Shown: in pieces, positions 1 to 7,034 of the stretch
Layout of the letters: every line of letters starts with the position of its first letter
Numbering within the stretch: position 1 is the stretch's first letter
Assembly (NCBI GenBank): GCA_964387645.1
Contig: CAYLYM010000091.1
Coordinates: forward strand, 1-16,008
DNA: 16,008 bases
DNA from: CAYLYM01 sp964387645
GTDB taxonomy: Bacteria > Calditrichota > Calditrichia > RBG-13-44-9
Reading direction: 5' to 3'
Position numbers and translations under genes: made by a program
The notes under the pieces: model-generated
What the model was told of the DNA's origin: nothing
Seen by the model: the letters and a program-made list of their open reading frames with translations, nothing else
Databases searched by the model: none

Positions 1-1
1 A

Positions 2-139
2 ATTTTCCCTTTTATTTTAGGAGAAATCTATCGGGTTTTAGCAATTTGTAAAAGTAGCGTTCACCGAACACTCCCGATTATTTATCATTTCTTAACAATC
101 GCATACATTTCTTATTTCTTCATTAAGAAATTAAAATAA
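2..139 (+). other. Possible 3' end of an unrecognised gene at the left edge
   Basis: A reading frame is open from the window edge to a TAA at 137-139, giving about 45 codons. The translation is hydrophobic in its second half and ends in a basic stretch (IKKLK), as a membrane protein tail might. I recognise no family. In DNA this AT-rich a chance open stretch of this length is possible, so this is only a candidate partial gene continuing from outside the window. Confidence 0.15.
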
Positions 140-155
140 AGTATAAGTGATATGG

Positions 156-223
156 TTCGCCCAAGCTTACAATAATATCTTAAAGAAAACAGTTTTAAAA
201 AGGTTGGGCTGAGCTTAGCCGAA
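156..223. repeat. Dispersed intergenic repeat, copy 1, with terminal inverted repeats
   Basis: The 68-bp stretch is bounded by imperfect inverted ends, TTCGCCCAAGC at 156-166 and GCTTAGCCGAA at 213-223 (9 of 11 positions pair). Its right 44 bases (180-223), read on the minus strand, align without gaps to 8037-8080 with 35 of 44 identities, and all nine differences are transitions. The last 13 bases of the alignment (ACTGTTTTCTTTA) are identical. The similarity resumes at the far end, where both copies finish in a CGAACC-type end. No open frame runs through it. It looks like a small non-coding mobile or REP/MITE-like element. The family is unidentified. Confidence 0.5.
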
Positions 224-290
224 ATCTGATTTTTCTCTTAACTGTGCGAAACATTGAATTCACTTTTTCTTATCAATTATTCGTTTTACC

Positions 291-321
291 ATATTGCTTA
301 TAAATATTAAATAAGCAATAT
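291..321. terminator. Perfect 11-bp AT-rich hairpin overlapping the stop codon of the kinase fusion gene
   Basis: ATATTGCTTAT (291-301) and ATAAGCAATAT (311-321) form a perfect 11-bp inverted repeat around a 9-base loop. The TAA stop codon of the minus-strand gene (307-309) lies in the loop. It may act as a 3' processing or stability hairpin. It is not followed by a clean U-run on the minus strand, so calling it an intrinsic terminator is uncertain. Confidence 0.4.
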
Positions 322-1833
322 ACCAACATAAACAGTCAGTGCCCCAAAAATTGTATTGATAAAATTCACCATATCATTACTTATCCATTCGAATCCACGA
401 TGTGTAATTCCTTGATTATTGGGACAATGGAATTTTTTTTCTGTAATCATATTACAGTTCAGGCACTTGTATTGCACCTGTACTGTGGCGCCTAAAAGAC
501 TATCAACAATGCTGGAATAGAATCCAGCTATGGTGATGAGAAAAATGAACGTGATGCTATTCTCCTTTAAACTATCATGAAAGAAAATTGAACCGATGAA
601 TGCAAGAATAATTGCTCCCAAAAAACCTCCCAAGAATCCATAAAAGGTAACACCACCTGAGGACCCCGCTGGTACTTTAGTCCACTTCAGGATATGACGA
701 GGTGTTTTTCCAAATAAAATACCAATTTCCGTAGACCAGGTATCGGCCATGGCAGCAGCCAAGGCTCCAAGATAAAGCAGATAAATCCTGGGATCATTCA
801 AAAACAACGAACTCACCATTAATAAAACCGCAATTCCACCATTTGCAAAAACTTGTCCATAATCCCGCTTGCTTCCTTTTTCAAAAATAAGATCATACCT
901 GGCTTTTCTGGATTTGCCCATTTTAGACAATAAACTGGAGAGAATGAAAAATGCCAGAATAGGAATTGCCCAGGACCACCCGCCAAATCCAAAAATAATA
1001 GATGCCAGAATGAATGTCGCCACTGAGCCACTTGGAGAGAGGAAATTAAATTTAATAGAAACGACCGAAACAACAGCGCCTAAAATCATTCCCAATACAA
1101 ACTGGAAAACTTGGTCATTAGTTGCATGAAGTAAGTAAAAAAGAACTATCGAAGTTGTTAAAGGAACCAATAGATTATCATTCCCCCTGTGGCCCAGTGC
1201 TTCTGCTGCTGTTGAAATAATAGCGGTAAGGACTGCAAAAAGAAGTAGTTTTGCCAGACCATGAGACCAAATTGAAATAAGAGAAGGATAAAAAATAAAA
1301 GTGAGGAATATGCAAATCGTGCTGACTAAAAACATAACAAGAGTACCTTCCAGAGATTTTTGATCATGTATTAGCTTATATTGATGTGGGTTATTTACAC
1401 ATCTGCCTGCGATCGCCGCTGCTCCATCACCAAAGGCCATAACCATAACCGCAGCGAAAATGAAAATTTTTGAAATTGACCAGAAAATGATCACTAATAT
1501 AAGAAAGGACAAGGGATAATAAACTGTCCCCAAATTATATCTGTCGATGTGCATAGCTGGAAACAAATTTTTTCGTACAGCAATGTAATTAAAAATAGTA
1601 AAAAAAGTGGAAATTAAAATCAGCGGGAAGGCTGTTTCCAACAAAATCAGGGTTAGCAACATCGGAATACCAACAGAAACATGCACTATTTTGCGAGTAA
1701 TTTCCTGTGACCAATTCAGCTTTTTTCGAATAATTTCAGATATTAAAATTACAAGAAAAATGAATAAGGCCAACAAAAACAAACTTAACCAGTCCAACAT
1801 CGGTGGCATTCGAAAAATGATAGAAAAATCCAT
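307..1833 (-). CDS. Fusion of phytol/dolichol kinase-like (VTE5/SEC59-type) and DUF92 (VTE6-type) membrane domains
   Basis: This polytopic inner-membrane protein of 508 residues has two family-level halves. Residues about 1-235 resemble the CTP-dependent phytol/dolichol kinase family: a basic RKIVH motif at about 47-51, FGDGAAA at about 134-140, KSLEGT at about 159-164, and a GNDNLLVPL segment near 217-225 that matches the conserved end of phytol kinases. Residues about 255-508 are DUF92, with NGG near 331-333, ADTWSTEIG at about 363-371, GGVTFYGFLGG near 393-403, DSLLGAT near 444-450, and cysteines at about 457, 460 and 470. In plants DUF92 is VTE6, phytyl-phosphate kinase, acting after VTE5, so this may phosphorylate an isoprenoid alcohol twice to the diphosphate. 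The substrate is unknown. The ATG at 1833 is preferred over a TTG two codons upstream; no clear SD is visible. Confidence 0.85.
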   Translation of the reverse strand: MDFSIIFRMPPMLDWLSLFLLALFIFLVILISEIIRKKLNWSQEITRKIVHVSVGIPMLLTLILLETAFPLILISTFFTIFNYIAVRKNLFPAMHIDRYNLGTVYYPLSFLILVIIFWSISKIFIFAAVMVMAFGDGAAAIAGRCVNNPHQYKLIHDQKSLEGTLVMFLVSTICIFLTFIFYPSLISIWSHGLAKLLLFAVLTAIISTAAEALGHRGNDNLLVPLTTSIVLFYLLHATNDQVFQFVLGMILGAVVSVVSIKFNFLSPSGSVATFILASIIFGFGGWSWAIPILAFFILSSLLSKMGKSRKARYDLIFEKGSKRDYGQVFANGGIAVLLMVSSLFLNDPRIYLLYLGALAAAMADTWSTEIGILFGKTPRHILKWTKVPAGSSGGVTFYGFLGGFLGAIILAFIGSIFFHDSLKENSITFIFLITIAGFYSSIVDSLLGATVQVQYKCLNCNMITEKKFHCPNNQGITHRGFEWISNDMVNFINTIFGALTVYVGILLI

Positions 1834-1964
1834 AAACAAAACTTGAATTAATTTAACATAACCATTTTATTGTCATTATGGAATAATATTGTCTAACATT
1901 TATATTCAGTTGAATGAAATAAACCAACATATCTCAATTCGTTTCTAACTACATTAAAAATAAA

Positions 1965-2002
1965 GCCCCTAACTCCGAATAAGATCAAAGGAGTGTAGGG
2001 GC
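1965..2002 (-). terminator. Rho-independent terminator of leuS
   Basis: GCCCCTAACTCC (1965-1976) pairs with 1990-2002 over 12 bp with one bulged G, around a 13-base loop. On the minus strand the stem is followed by CTTTATTTTTAATG, a T-rich tract. It lies 37 bp after the leuS stop codon. The opposite direction lacks a U-run, so it serves leuS rather than the neighbour. Confidence 0.85.
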
Positions 2003-2038
2003 CACAAAAATACCTTATGAATAATTATTATTTTCTAT

Positions 2039-4510
2039 TTAATTTGTAACAATATTAACAATTTTACCAGGAACAACTATAATCTTTCGAATACTTTTAC
2101 CTTTCAAAAGCTCTGGAATACGACCGGTTTTCAATGCTGTTTTTTCGATATCCTCTTTACTTAAATTACGAGGTACTTGCATTTGCGCTCGAACTTTTCC
2201 ATTAATCAAGACACCATAATTTACCAGGTCATCTTCCAGAGCTTTAGGGTTATAAGTGGGCCATTTCTGATCAAAAATGCTGAATTTGTGGCCAGTTTTT
2301 TCCCACAACTCCTCTGCCAGGTGTGGTGCAAAAGGAGAAATTAAAATATTTAGTTTTTCTAAAACTTCCTTTAAAAATTCTGCATTTTGTTCTTCTCGGG
2401 GTCGATCTGTCGTATATTTATATAATCCATTTACTAATTCCATGATTCTACTAATAGCTGTGTTAAAGTGAAATCTCTCAGTATCTTCAGTAGCACCTTT
2501 AATTGAATTATGAAGAATTCTATTCAAACTTCTTTCTGCGTCACCAAAAGATTTATTATTACCGCTATTTTCAAAAACCCAGGAACAATTCTCATAAAGA
2601 CGCCATACTCTATTTAAAAACCGATCAAGAGAAGCAATACCTTCATCACTCCAGGGGCCACCTTTCTCAAACTCAAATCCAAACAATAAATAACATCTAA
2701 AAGCATCCGATCCATATTTCTCAAGATATTCTTCTGGATTAACCACATTACCCCTGGATTTACTCATTCTAAGCCCATCAGGACCTTTTATTACGCCCTG
2801 ATGTCGAAGTGCATGAAATGGCTCATCAAAACTTATATGGCCCAGATCGTGCAAGACCATGGTGATGAATCTGGCATAAAGCAAGTGCATGGTCGCATGT
2901 TCGGCGCCACCCACGTACATATCCACCGGACACCAGTCATCAACTAATTTTTTGTCGAACGGTTTGTCTTCCAATTTTGGAGACAAGTAACGCAAATAAT
3001 ACCAGGATGAATCCACAAAAGTATCCATAGTGTCTGCTTCTCTTCTGGCAGTTTTCCCACACTTCGGACAGGTGGTATTCAAAAATCGTTCGTGGTAACT
3101 CAAGGGGGATTCACCGGTAGGTTTAAAATCCACATCATAGGGCAGTTCAACTGGTAAATCTTCTTCAGGAACAGGAACTTCACCACATTCATCACAATAA
3201 ATGATTGGAATAGGCGCCCCCCAGTAACGCTGTCGGGAAATCAACCAATCCCGTAATTTATAATTAACTTTGCGTTTCCCCAGTCCTTTGCTTTCAAGCC
3301 AATCTGCAATTTTTTCAATTCCTTCTCGACTGTCTAAACCACTGAATTGACCGGAATTAATCATTATCCCGGGTTCAACATAGGCTTCACTTAGCACATC
3401 TTCAACTTTTGTGCCTGGTTCTAATATCACCTTTTGAATGGGAAGTTCATATTTAGTAGCAAATTCGAAATCTCTTTCATCATGAGCAGGCACTGCCATT
3501 ACTGCCCCGGTTCCATAAGAATAAAGCACATAATCGGCAATCCAGATTGGAACACGCTGCCCATTTACTGGATTAATAGCAAAAGCACCGGTAAAAACAC
3601 CTGTTTTCTCTCGGATTGTGGAGGTTCGCTCAATTTCTGTTTCCCTTAAAGTTTTACGAACATATTCTTCGACAGCAGCCTTTTGCGCTGGTGTGGTAAT
3701 TTCTTCTACCAGAGGATGTTCCGGCGCTAAAACCATGTAGGTTACCCCATAAAGCGTATCAGGACGAGTCGTAAATACCTTAATATTGCGATTTGAACCA
3801 TCATCTAGCTTAAAATTAATCTCAACGCCTACACTCTTTCCTATCCAATTTTGTTGCATCAACTTTGTTCGTTCGGGCCAATCTAATTTATTCAATCCTT
3901 CAAGCAATCTTTCTGCATAAGCAGTTATTCTAAAGAACCATTGTGTCAAATTCTTCTTGAAAACCTCGCTTCCGCACCGTTCACATCGTCCATCAGAAAC
4001 TACCTGCTCATTGGCCAGAACTGTATTACATGATGGACACCAATTTACTGGAGCTTTTGCCCGATAAGCTAATCCAGCCTTATACAGTTGCAAAAAGACC
4101 CATTGTGTCCATCGGTAATATTCAGGTCGACTGGTAATTACTTCCATGTCCCAATCGTACATAGCGCCTATTGCTTTTAACTGATTTCGGATAATCCGGA
4201 TATTTTCTTCGGTAATATCATGGGGATGTCCACCAGTTTTAATTGCAAAATTTTCAGCAGGTAAGCCAAAAGAATCAAAACCCATTGGTTCAAACACATT
4301 ATAACCATTCAAACGTCTAAATCGGGCCCAGGTGTCTGTTGAACCATAATTAAACCAATGTCCTAAATGAAGCCTGTCAGAAGATGGGTAAATAAACATA
4401 ACAAGTGTATACAATTTCTTTTCGATTTTGCTCAAATCAATTTTGTAAATTCTACTTTCTTCCCAGCGGGATTGCCACTTTTTTTCAATTTCTGCAAATG
4501 GATATCCCAT
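2039..4510 (-). CDS. leuS: Leucyl-tRNA synthetase
   Basis: This cytoplasmic class Ia enzyme charges tRNA-Leu with leucine and hydrolyses mischarged products. The 823-residue length is normal for bacterial LeuRS. Visible landmarks are HLGH (the HIGH motif) at 48-51, a zinc knuckle with Cys158/161 and Cys176/179, the CP1 editing domain with TTRPDT at 247-252 and the HDERD segment whose Asp344 matches the editing Asp, a second CxxC pair set (CDEC and CPKC), the MSKS signature at 582-585, and a C-terminal anticodon-binding region ending in VNYGVLINGKVRAQ and beyond. The ATG at 4510 is preceded by AGAGGAG about seven bases upstream, a strong SD that fixes the start. It follows tRNA-Pro on the same strand with 77 bp between, so the two may be co-transcribed. 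Confidence 0.98.
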   Translation of the reverse strand: MGYPFAEIEKKWQSRWEESRIYKIDLSKIEKKLYTLVMFIYPSSDRLHLGHWFNYGSTDTWARFRRLNGYNVFEPMGFDSFGLPAENFAIKTGGHPHDITEENIRIIRNQLKAIGAMYDWDMEVITSRPEYYRWTQWVFLQLYKAGLAYRAKAPVNWCPSCNTVLANEQVVSDGRCERCGSEVFKKNLTQWFFRITAYAERLLEGLNKLDWPERTKLMQQNWIGKSVGVEINFKLDDGSNRNIKVFTTRPDTLYGVTYMVLAPEHPLVEEITTPAQKAAVEEYVRKTLRETEIERTSTIREKTGVFTGAFAINPVNGQRVPIWIADYVLYSYGTGAVMAVPAHDERDFEFATKYELPIQKVILEPGTKVEDVLSEAYVEPGIMINSGQFSGLDSREGIEKIADWLESKGLGKRKVNYKLRDWLISRQRYWGAPIPIIYCDECGEVPVPEEDLPVELPYDVDFKPTGESPLSYHERFLNTTCPKCGKTARREADTMDTFVDSSWYYLRYLSPKLEDKPFDKKLVDDWCPVDMYVGGAEHATMHLLYARFITMVLHDLGHISFDEPFHALRHQGVIKGPDGLRMSKSRGNVVNPEEYLEKYGSDAFRCYLLFGFEFEKGGPWSDEGIASLDRFLNRVWRLYENCSWVFENSGNNKSFGDAERSLNRILHNSIKGATEDTERFHFNTAISRIMELVNGLYKYTTDRPREEQNAEFLKEVLEKLNILISPFAPHLAEELWEKTGHKFSIFDQKWPTYNPKALEDDLVNYGVLINGKVRAQMQVPRNLSKEDIEKTALKTGRIPELLKGKSIRKIIVVPGKIVNIVTN

Positions 4511-4554
4511 TATGTTGCTCCTCTAACATTTGAAATGAAAACAAATAACATGAA

Positions 4555-4577
4555 CCCACTGAAGGAGGACCAGTGGG
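4555..4577 (-). promoter_or_regulatory. Leader hairpin between tRNA-Pro and leuS
   Basis: CCCACTG (4555-4561) and CAGTGGG (4571-4577) form a perfect 7-bp stem with a 9-base loop. On the transcribed minus strand the loop reads GTCCTCCTT and contains CTCCT, complementary to AGGAG in the leuS SD about 35 bases downstream. It could be a weak terminator or processing signal for the tRNA transcript (a moderately T-rich stretch follows), or a translational control element for leuS. The structure is seen; the role is inference. Confidence 0.4.
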
Positions 4578-4587
4578 CTAATCTCTG

Positions 4588-4662
4588 TCGGGGCGAGAGG
4601 ATTCGAACCTCCGACTTCCTGGTCCCGAACCAGGCGCGCTAACCAGGCTGCGCTACGCCCCG
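4588..4662 (-). tRNA. tRNA-Pro (anticodon CGG)
   Basis: Read on the minus strand, the 75-base gene folds into a full cloverleaf. The acceptor stem is CGGGGCG/CGCCCCG, the D arm has GCGC on both sides, and the anticodon stem CCTGG/CCAGG encloses loop TTCGGGA. The T arm is GGAGG/CCTCT with the TTCGAAT loop, and the discriminator is A. The anticodon is CGG, reading CCG proline codons, and G37 is as expected for proline tRNAs. No CCA is encoded after the discriminator, so it must be added enzymatically. Confidence 0.96.
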
Positions 4663-4676
4663 ATTTTCAGGCGATA

Positions 4677-4705
4677 AATATAGAGAATTATTGAAAGTAT
4701 TTCAA
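4677..4705 (-). promoter_or_regulatory. Sigma70-type promoter of tRNA-Pro (and probably leuS)
   Basis: On the minus strand, TTGAAA (4700-4705) is separated by exactly 17 bases from TATATT (4677-4682). The predicted start lies about 6-8 bases before the mature tRNA 5' end at 4662. Both hexamers are close to consensus and the spacing is optimal, as expected for a stable-RNA gene. Confidence 0.7.
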
Positions 4706-4786
4706 GCTGTTTGCAAACTTTCTCTTTTAAATTTAAATATGTCAAAATCTTACAATTTCTTCCTTCATCATTAATTTAATTTTAAT

Positions 4787-4816
4787 TTGCTTTATTATCT
4801 TAAAATAAGATATAAA
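4787..4816 (+). promoter_or_regulatory. Candidate promoter with a palindrome in its spacer, upstream of the symporter gene
   Basis: TTGCTT (4787-4792) and TATAAA (4811-4816) are 18 bases apart on the plus strand. The spacer is almost filled by the perfect dyad TATCTTA-AAA-TAAGATA (4796-4812), which would suit a repressor operator. The predicted leader is about 75 bases. AT-rich DNA gives such matches by chance, so confidence is limited. Confidence 0.4.
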
Positions 4817-4899
4817 AAAAATCTTTCTCAAATGCCATTTTATTATTATATATACGTCTAATAAATTTCTGGAACTTCATACTTAGATAGGATTGAGAA

Positions 4900-6162
4900 A
4901 TGAAGCTTAAGTTACACTGGCAAATTTTTATCGGTTTAGCGCTTGGAATCTTAATCGGATTTCTTTCAAGTTTTTTAGGATTTGAAAATTTCACTATTAA
5001 CAAGCTCTCCTTTCTAGGAACAATATTTTTACGTGGACTCCGGATGATCATCGTTCCCCTCATCGTTTCTTCAATAATCTCTGGGGTTACGAGCATTGGA
5101 AGCGCGGAAAGTTTCGGGCGTTTAAGTTTAAAAACCTTCTTCTATTACATTACCACCAGTTTGATGGCAATTATTACCGGCCTTTTTTTAGTTAATATTA
5201 TTAAACCTGGTGTTGGTGCTAAATTAGGACTGCAAAGTATCCCCTCTGACTTAAGTGCCAATATTGAAAAAATCGGAGATACCATTTTAGGTATTATTCC
5301 AACCAATCCTCTGGCAGCTATGGTGAATGGAGAAATGCTCCCAATTATATTTTTTTGCTTACTTTTCGGCTTTTTCATTACCAGAACACCCGAACCTTAC
5401 CGAAAACAACTCACCAATTTTTTCCAGGGCATGTTCGAAGTAATGATGCGTCTAACCCATTTTATTATTCGGTTCACACCTATTGGTGTATTTTCACTGA
5501 TGGCCAAAATTGTTGCTCAAACAGGATTTGACGTTTTTATCCCATTGGGCACTTATATGATTACTGTGATAGGTGGTCTTTTTATCCATGCTTTTATTTC
5601 CTTACCTACACTTTTATTTTTTCTTGGAAAAATCAATCCATTGGCCCATTTTAGAGCGATGTCTGCTGCTCTCATGACCGCTTTCTCTACTGCTTCTTCT
5701 TCTGCCACCCTTCCGCTAACGATGGACGCTATAGAAACCAACGCCGGGGTTTCCAATAAAATTTCCAGTTTTGTGCTCCCTTTGGGAGCTACCATAAATA
5801 TGGACGGTACAGCACTCTATGAATGTGTAGCAGCTATGTTTATCGCGCAGGCTTACGGCATTGAACTTTCGATTTTTCAACAATTTATTGTTGTTATCAC
5901 CGCCCTACTGGCCAGTATCGGCGCTGCAGGTATTCCCATGGCAGGGTTGGTCATGATTACTATCATTCTTCGTGCAGTAGGACTACCGTTAGAAGGTGTT
6001 GGATTAATCCTGGCAGTAGATCGTATTCTGGATATGTTGCGAACATCAACAAACGTATGGAGCGATAGTTGTGGTGCTGTAATTATTGCAAAAAGCGAAG
6101 GGGAAACCAATTTAAAGGTATTGAGATCTGAAAATACCTTTACAAATAGCGTTAAGTATTAA
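4900..6162 (+). CDS. Dicarboxylate/amino acid:cation symporter (DAACS, GltP/DctA-like family)
   Basis: This integral inner-membrane transporter of 420 residues is full length for the glutamate/C4-dicarboxylate symporter family, which moves acidic substrates with Na+ or H+. Family landmarks are the serine-rich hairpin SSSATLPLT (from 266), NMDGT at 300-304, a second re-entrant hairpin with GAAGIPMAG, and the last helix with Asp378, Arg381, Thr382, Asn385 and Asp389. By alignment from memory to the archaeal GltPh, Arg381 corresponds to the arginine that binds the substrate side-chain carboxylate. That favours glutamate, aspartate or a C4-dicarboxylate over neutral amino acids. The ATG at 4900 follows a weak SD-like TAGGATTGAG. 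It converges on the DUF2892 gene and diverges from tRNA-Pro. Exact substrate and coupling ion are not decidable here. Confidence 0.93.
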   Translation: MKLKLHWQIFIGLALGILIGFLSSFLGFENFTINKLSFLGTIFLRGLRMIIVPLIVSSIISGVTSIGSAESFGRLSLKTFFYYITTSLMAIITGLFLVNIIKPGVGAKLGLQSIPSDLSANIEKIGDTILGIIPTNPLAAMVNGEMLPIIFFCLLFGFFITRTPEPYRKQLTNFFQGMFEVMMRLTHFIIRFTPIGVFSLMAKIVAQTGFDVFIPLGTYMITVIGGLFIHAFISLPTLLFFLGKINPLAHFRAMSAALMTAFSTASSSATLPLTMDAIETNAGVSNKISSFVLPLGATINMDGTALYECVAAMFIAQAYGIELSIFQQFIVVITALLASIGAAGIPMAGLVMITIILRAVGLPLEGVGLILAVDRILDMLRTSTNVWSDSCGAVIIAKSEGETNLKVLRSENTFTNSVKY

Positions 6163-6191
6163 ATTTAAAAAACATTTATAATCATTTTACA

Positions 6192-6226
6192 AAAATATTC
6201 AATGGCAAAAATATAACAAATATTTT
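6192..6226. terminator. Possible bidirectional terminator between the symporter and DUF2892 genes
   Basis: AAAATATT (6192-6199) and AATATTTT (6219-6226) can form an 8-bp A/T-only stem with a 19-base loop between the convergent genes. The stem is weak and overlaps the last codon of the DUF2892 gene. The position fits; the strength does not, so this is only a candidate. Confidence 0.2.
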
Positions 6227-6413
6227 ATTCAGTTTTTTTCGTTGAAATTTTACACAGAACATAAGCAGGACAGAATCTAAAAATTGCCGTTAACAAAGGA
6301 ATAAGTCCGATCAGTCCCCAATATGTTTTCGGCCCCCAAAACATCAGTGATAATAAAACTATACCTACGATGATACGGATGACTCTGTCGATATTACCAA
6401 TATTGGCTTTCAT
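6225..6413 (-). CDS. DUF2892 (YgaP_TM-like) small membrane protein
   Basis: The 62-residue protein has the DUF2892 pattern: a short N-terminal NIGNIDRVIRII segment, then two membrane helices (about 12-26 and 31-46) joined by WGPKTYWG, followed by FCPAYVLC with Cys48 and Cys54. In E. coli YgaP this domain is the membrane anchor fused to a rhodanese domain that handles persulfide sulfur. Here it stands alone. The ATG at 6413 has a good SD (AAAGGAAA) a few bases upstream. It lies 102 bp downstream of the DUF1858 gene on the same strand, with a rhodanese remnant further upstream, so a shared sulfur-related role is plausible. Its molecular function alone is unknown. Confidence 0.85.
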   Translation of the reverse strand: MKANIGNIDRVIRIIVGIVLLSLMFWGPKTYWGLIGLIPLLTAIFRFCPAYVLCKISTKKTE

Positions 6414-6515
6414 ATCAATTTCCTTTATTTTTGATTAACTTAAAGCATTTAATAATTTATTACTTGAAACAACACCGACAAAATAGGCTTTAACAATCCC
6501 TTTCACTCAGCTATC

Positions 6516-6755
6516 CTAATTTTTAACATTATTTTTATTCTGATTATTTAATGCAACAATTTGATTAAGTTCATCTACTATTTCATCCAGATTTTCAATC
6601 CCTTTCTCTTTGGCATTTTCTTCTAAGGTACCCCATAGCGGCTCTCCGCATTCAACACACTTTATACCATGTTCCATTAGCGGCCGGATTAGTTCTGGAT
6701 AGTTTTTTACAATTTCTTCAATTGTTGTGGATTTCAAGATCGCGCGAATCTTCAT
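6516..6755 (-). CDS. DUF1858 redox-disulfide domain protein
   Basis: The 79-residue soluble protein matches the DUF1858 / hybrid-cluster-protein-associated disulfide family. It has an N-terminal TIEEIVKNYPELIRPLMEHG helix pair, a CVEC motif (Cys33, Cys36), then GTLEENAKEKGI and a helical IENLDEIVDELN tail. The family is thought to be redox or persulfide-related through the CxxC pair; no enzyme activity is established that I can name. The ATG at 6755 follows a clear AAAGGAT SD. The TGA of the shifted rhodanese remnant lies 18 bp upstream on the same strand. That spacing is operon-like and suggests the three were once one transcript. The last ten residues (asparagine- and lysine-rich) are likely disordered. 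Confidence 0.85.
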   Translation of the reverse strand: MKIRAILKSTTIEEIVKNYPELIRPLMEHGIKCVECGEPLWGTLEENAKEKGIENLDEIVDELNQIVALNNQNKNNVKN

Positions 6756-6773
6756 TTTTACATATCCTTTTTT

Positions 6774-6921
6774 TCATTTATCCATTGGATAACCTTTTGC
6801 ATTGCGGGTCCCTCATCCCTCCTATCATGTTATTAACAAGGGTAAAACCTTCAGAAACTAAAAATTGCGATGCAATTCGGTCTCGGTTTCCACCCCGACA
6901 AGCCATAATAAATGAATAAAA
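6774..6921 (-). pseudogene. Rhodanese-like domain remnant, N-terminally truncated and frameshifted
   Basis: On the minus strand, from a stop at 6922-6924, the frame reads YSFIMACRGGNRDR and then ASQFLVSEGFTLVNNMIGGM. This is the C-terminal half of a rhodanese domain, with the catalytic loop CRGGNR (Cys codon 6898-6900) and the typical IGGM strand. Just after GGMRD (around 6807) the frame goes wrong. Shifting by one base gives RNAKGYPMDK and a TGA at 6774-6776, a normal rhodanese ending in place of the nonsense PQCKRLSNG. The substrate-binding N-terminal half (the usual DVR-x-x-x-E-F region) is absent from the upstream 110 bases in all frames I read. It is therefore a broken gene, 18 bp upstream of the DUF1858 gene on the same strand. 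A sequencing indel could explain the shift but not the missing half. Confidence 0.7.
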
Positions 6922-7034
6922 TTATAGAAGTGATCGCGATAAATTTATTTCCATAACTCATAACTATTCTGTTTTTAACTTATTTTGAATGAATAAAATC
7001 GAAAGAAGCTACGACACATAAAATAATCTTTTGG

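Noticed and set aside
307..1833. Two separate genes joined by a missed stop
   Set aside because: The frame is continuous, with no internal start or SD at the junction near residue 250, and the linker is a normal membrane segment.
4511..4587. T-box riboswitch upstream of leuS
   Set aside because: Only 77 bases separate tRNA-Pro from leuS, with no T-box consensus, specifier loop or terminator/antiterminator pair.
4367..4642. Plus-strand ORF with RGERIRTSDFLVPNQAR at its end
   Set aside because: This is the well-known artefact of translating the antisense of a tRNA gene; the DNA is leuS start plus tRNA-Pro on the other strand.
4800..5096. Minus-strand ORF of 98 codons
   Set aside because: It overlaps the start of the symporter gene antisense and has no family-like features or SD.
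6722..6919. Plus-strand ORF of 65 codons
   Set aside because: It is the antisense shadow of the rhodanese remnant, which gives a recognisable family match on the minus strand.
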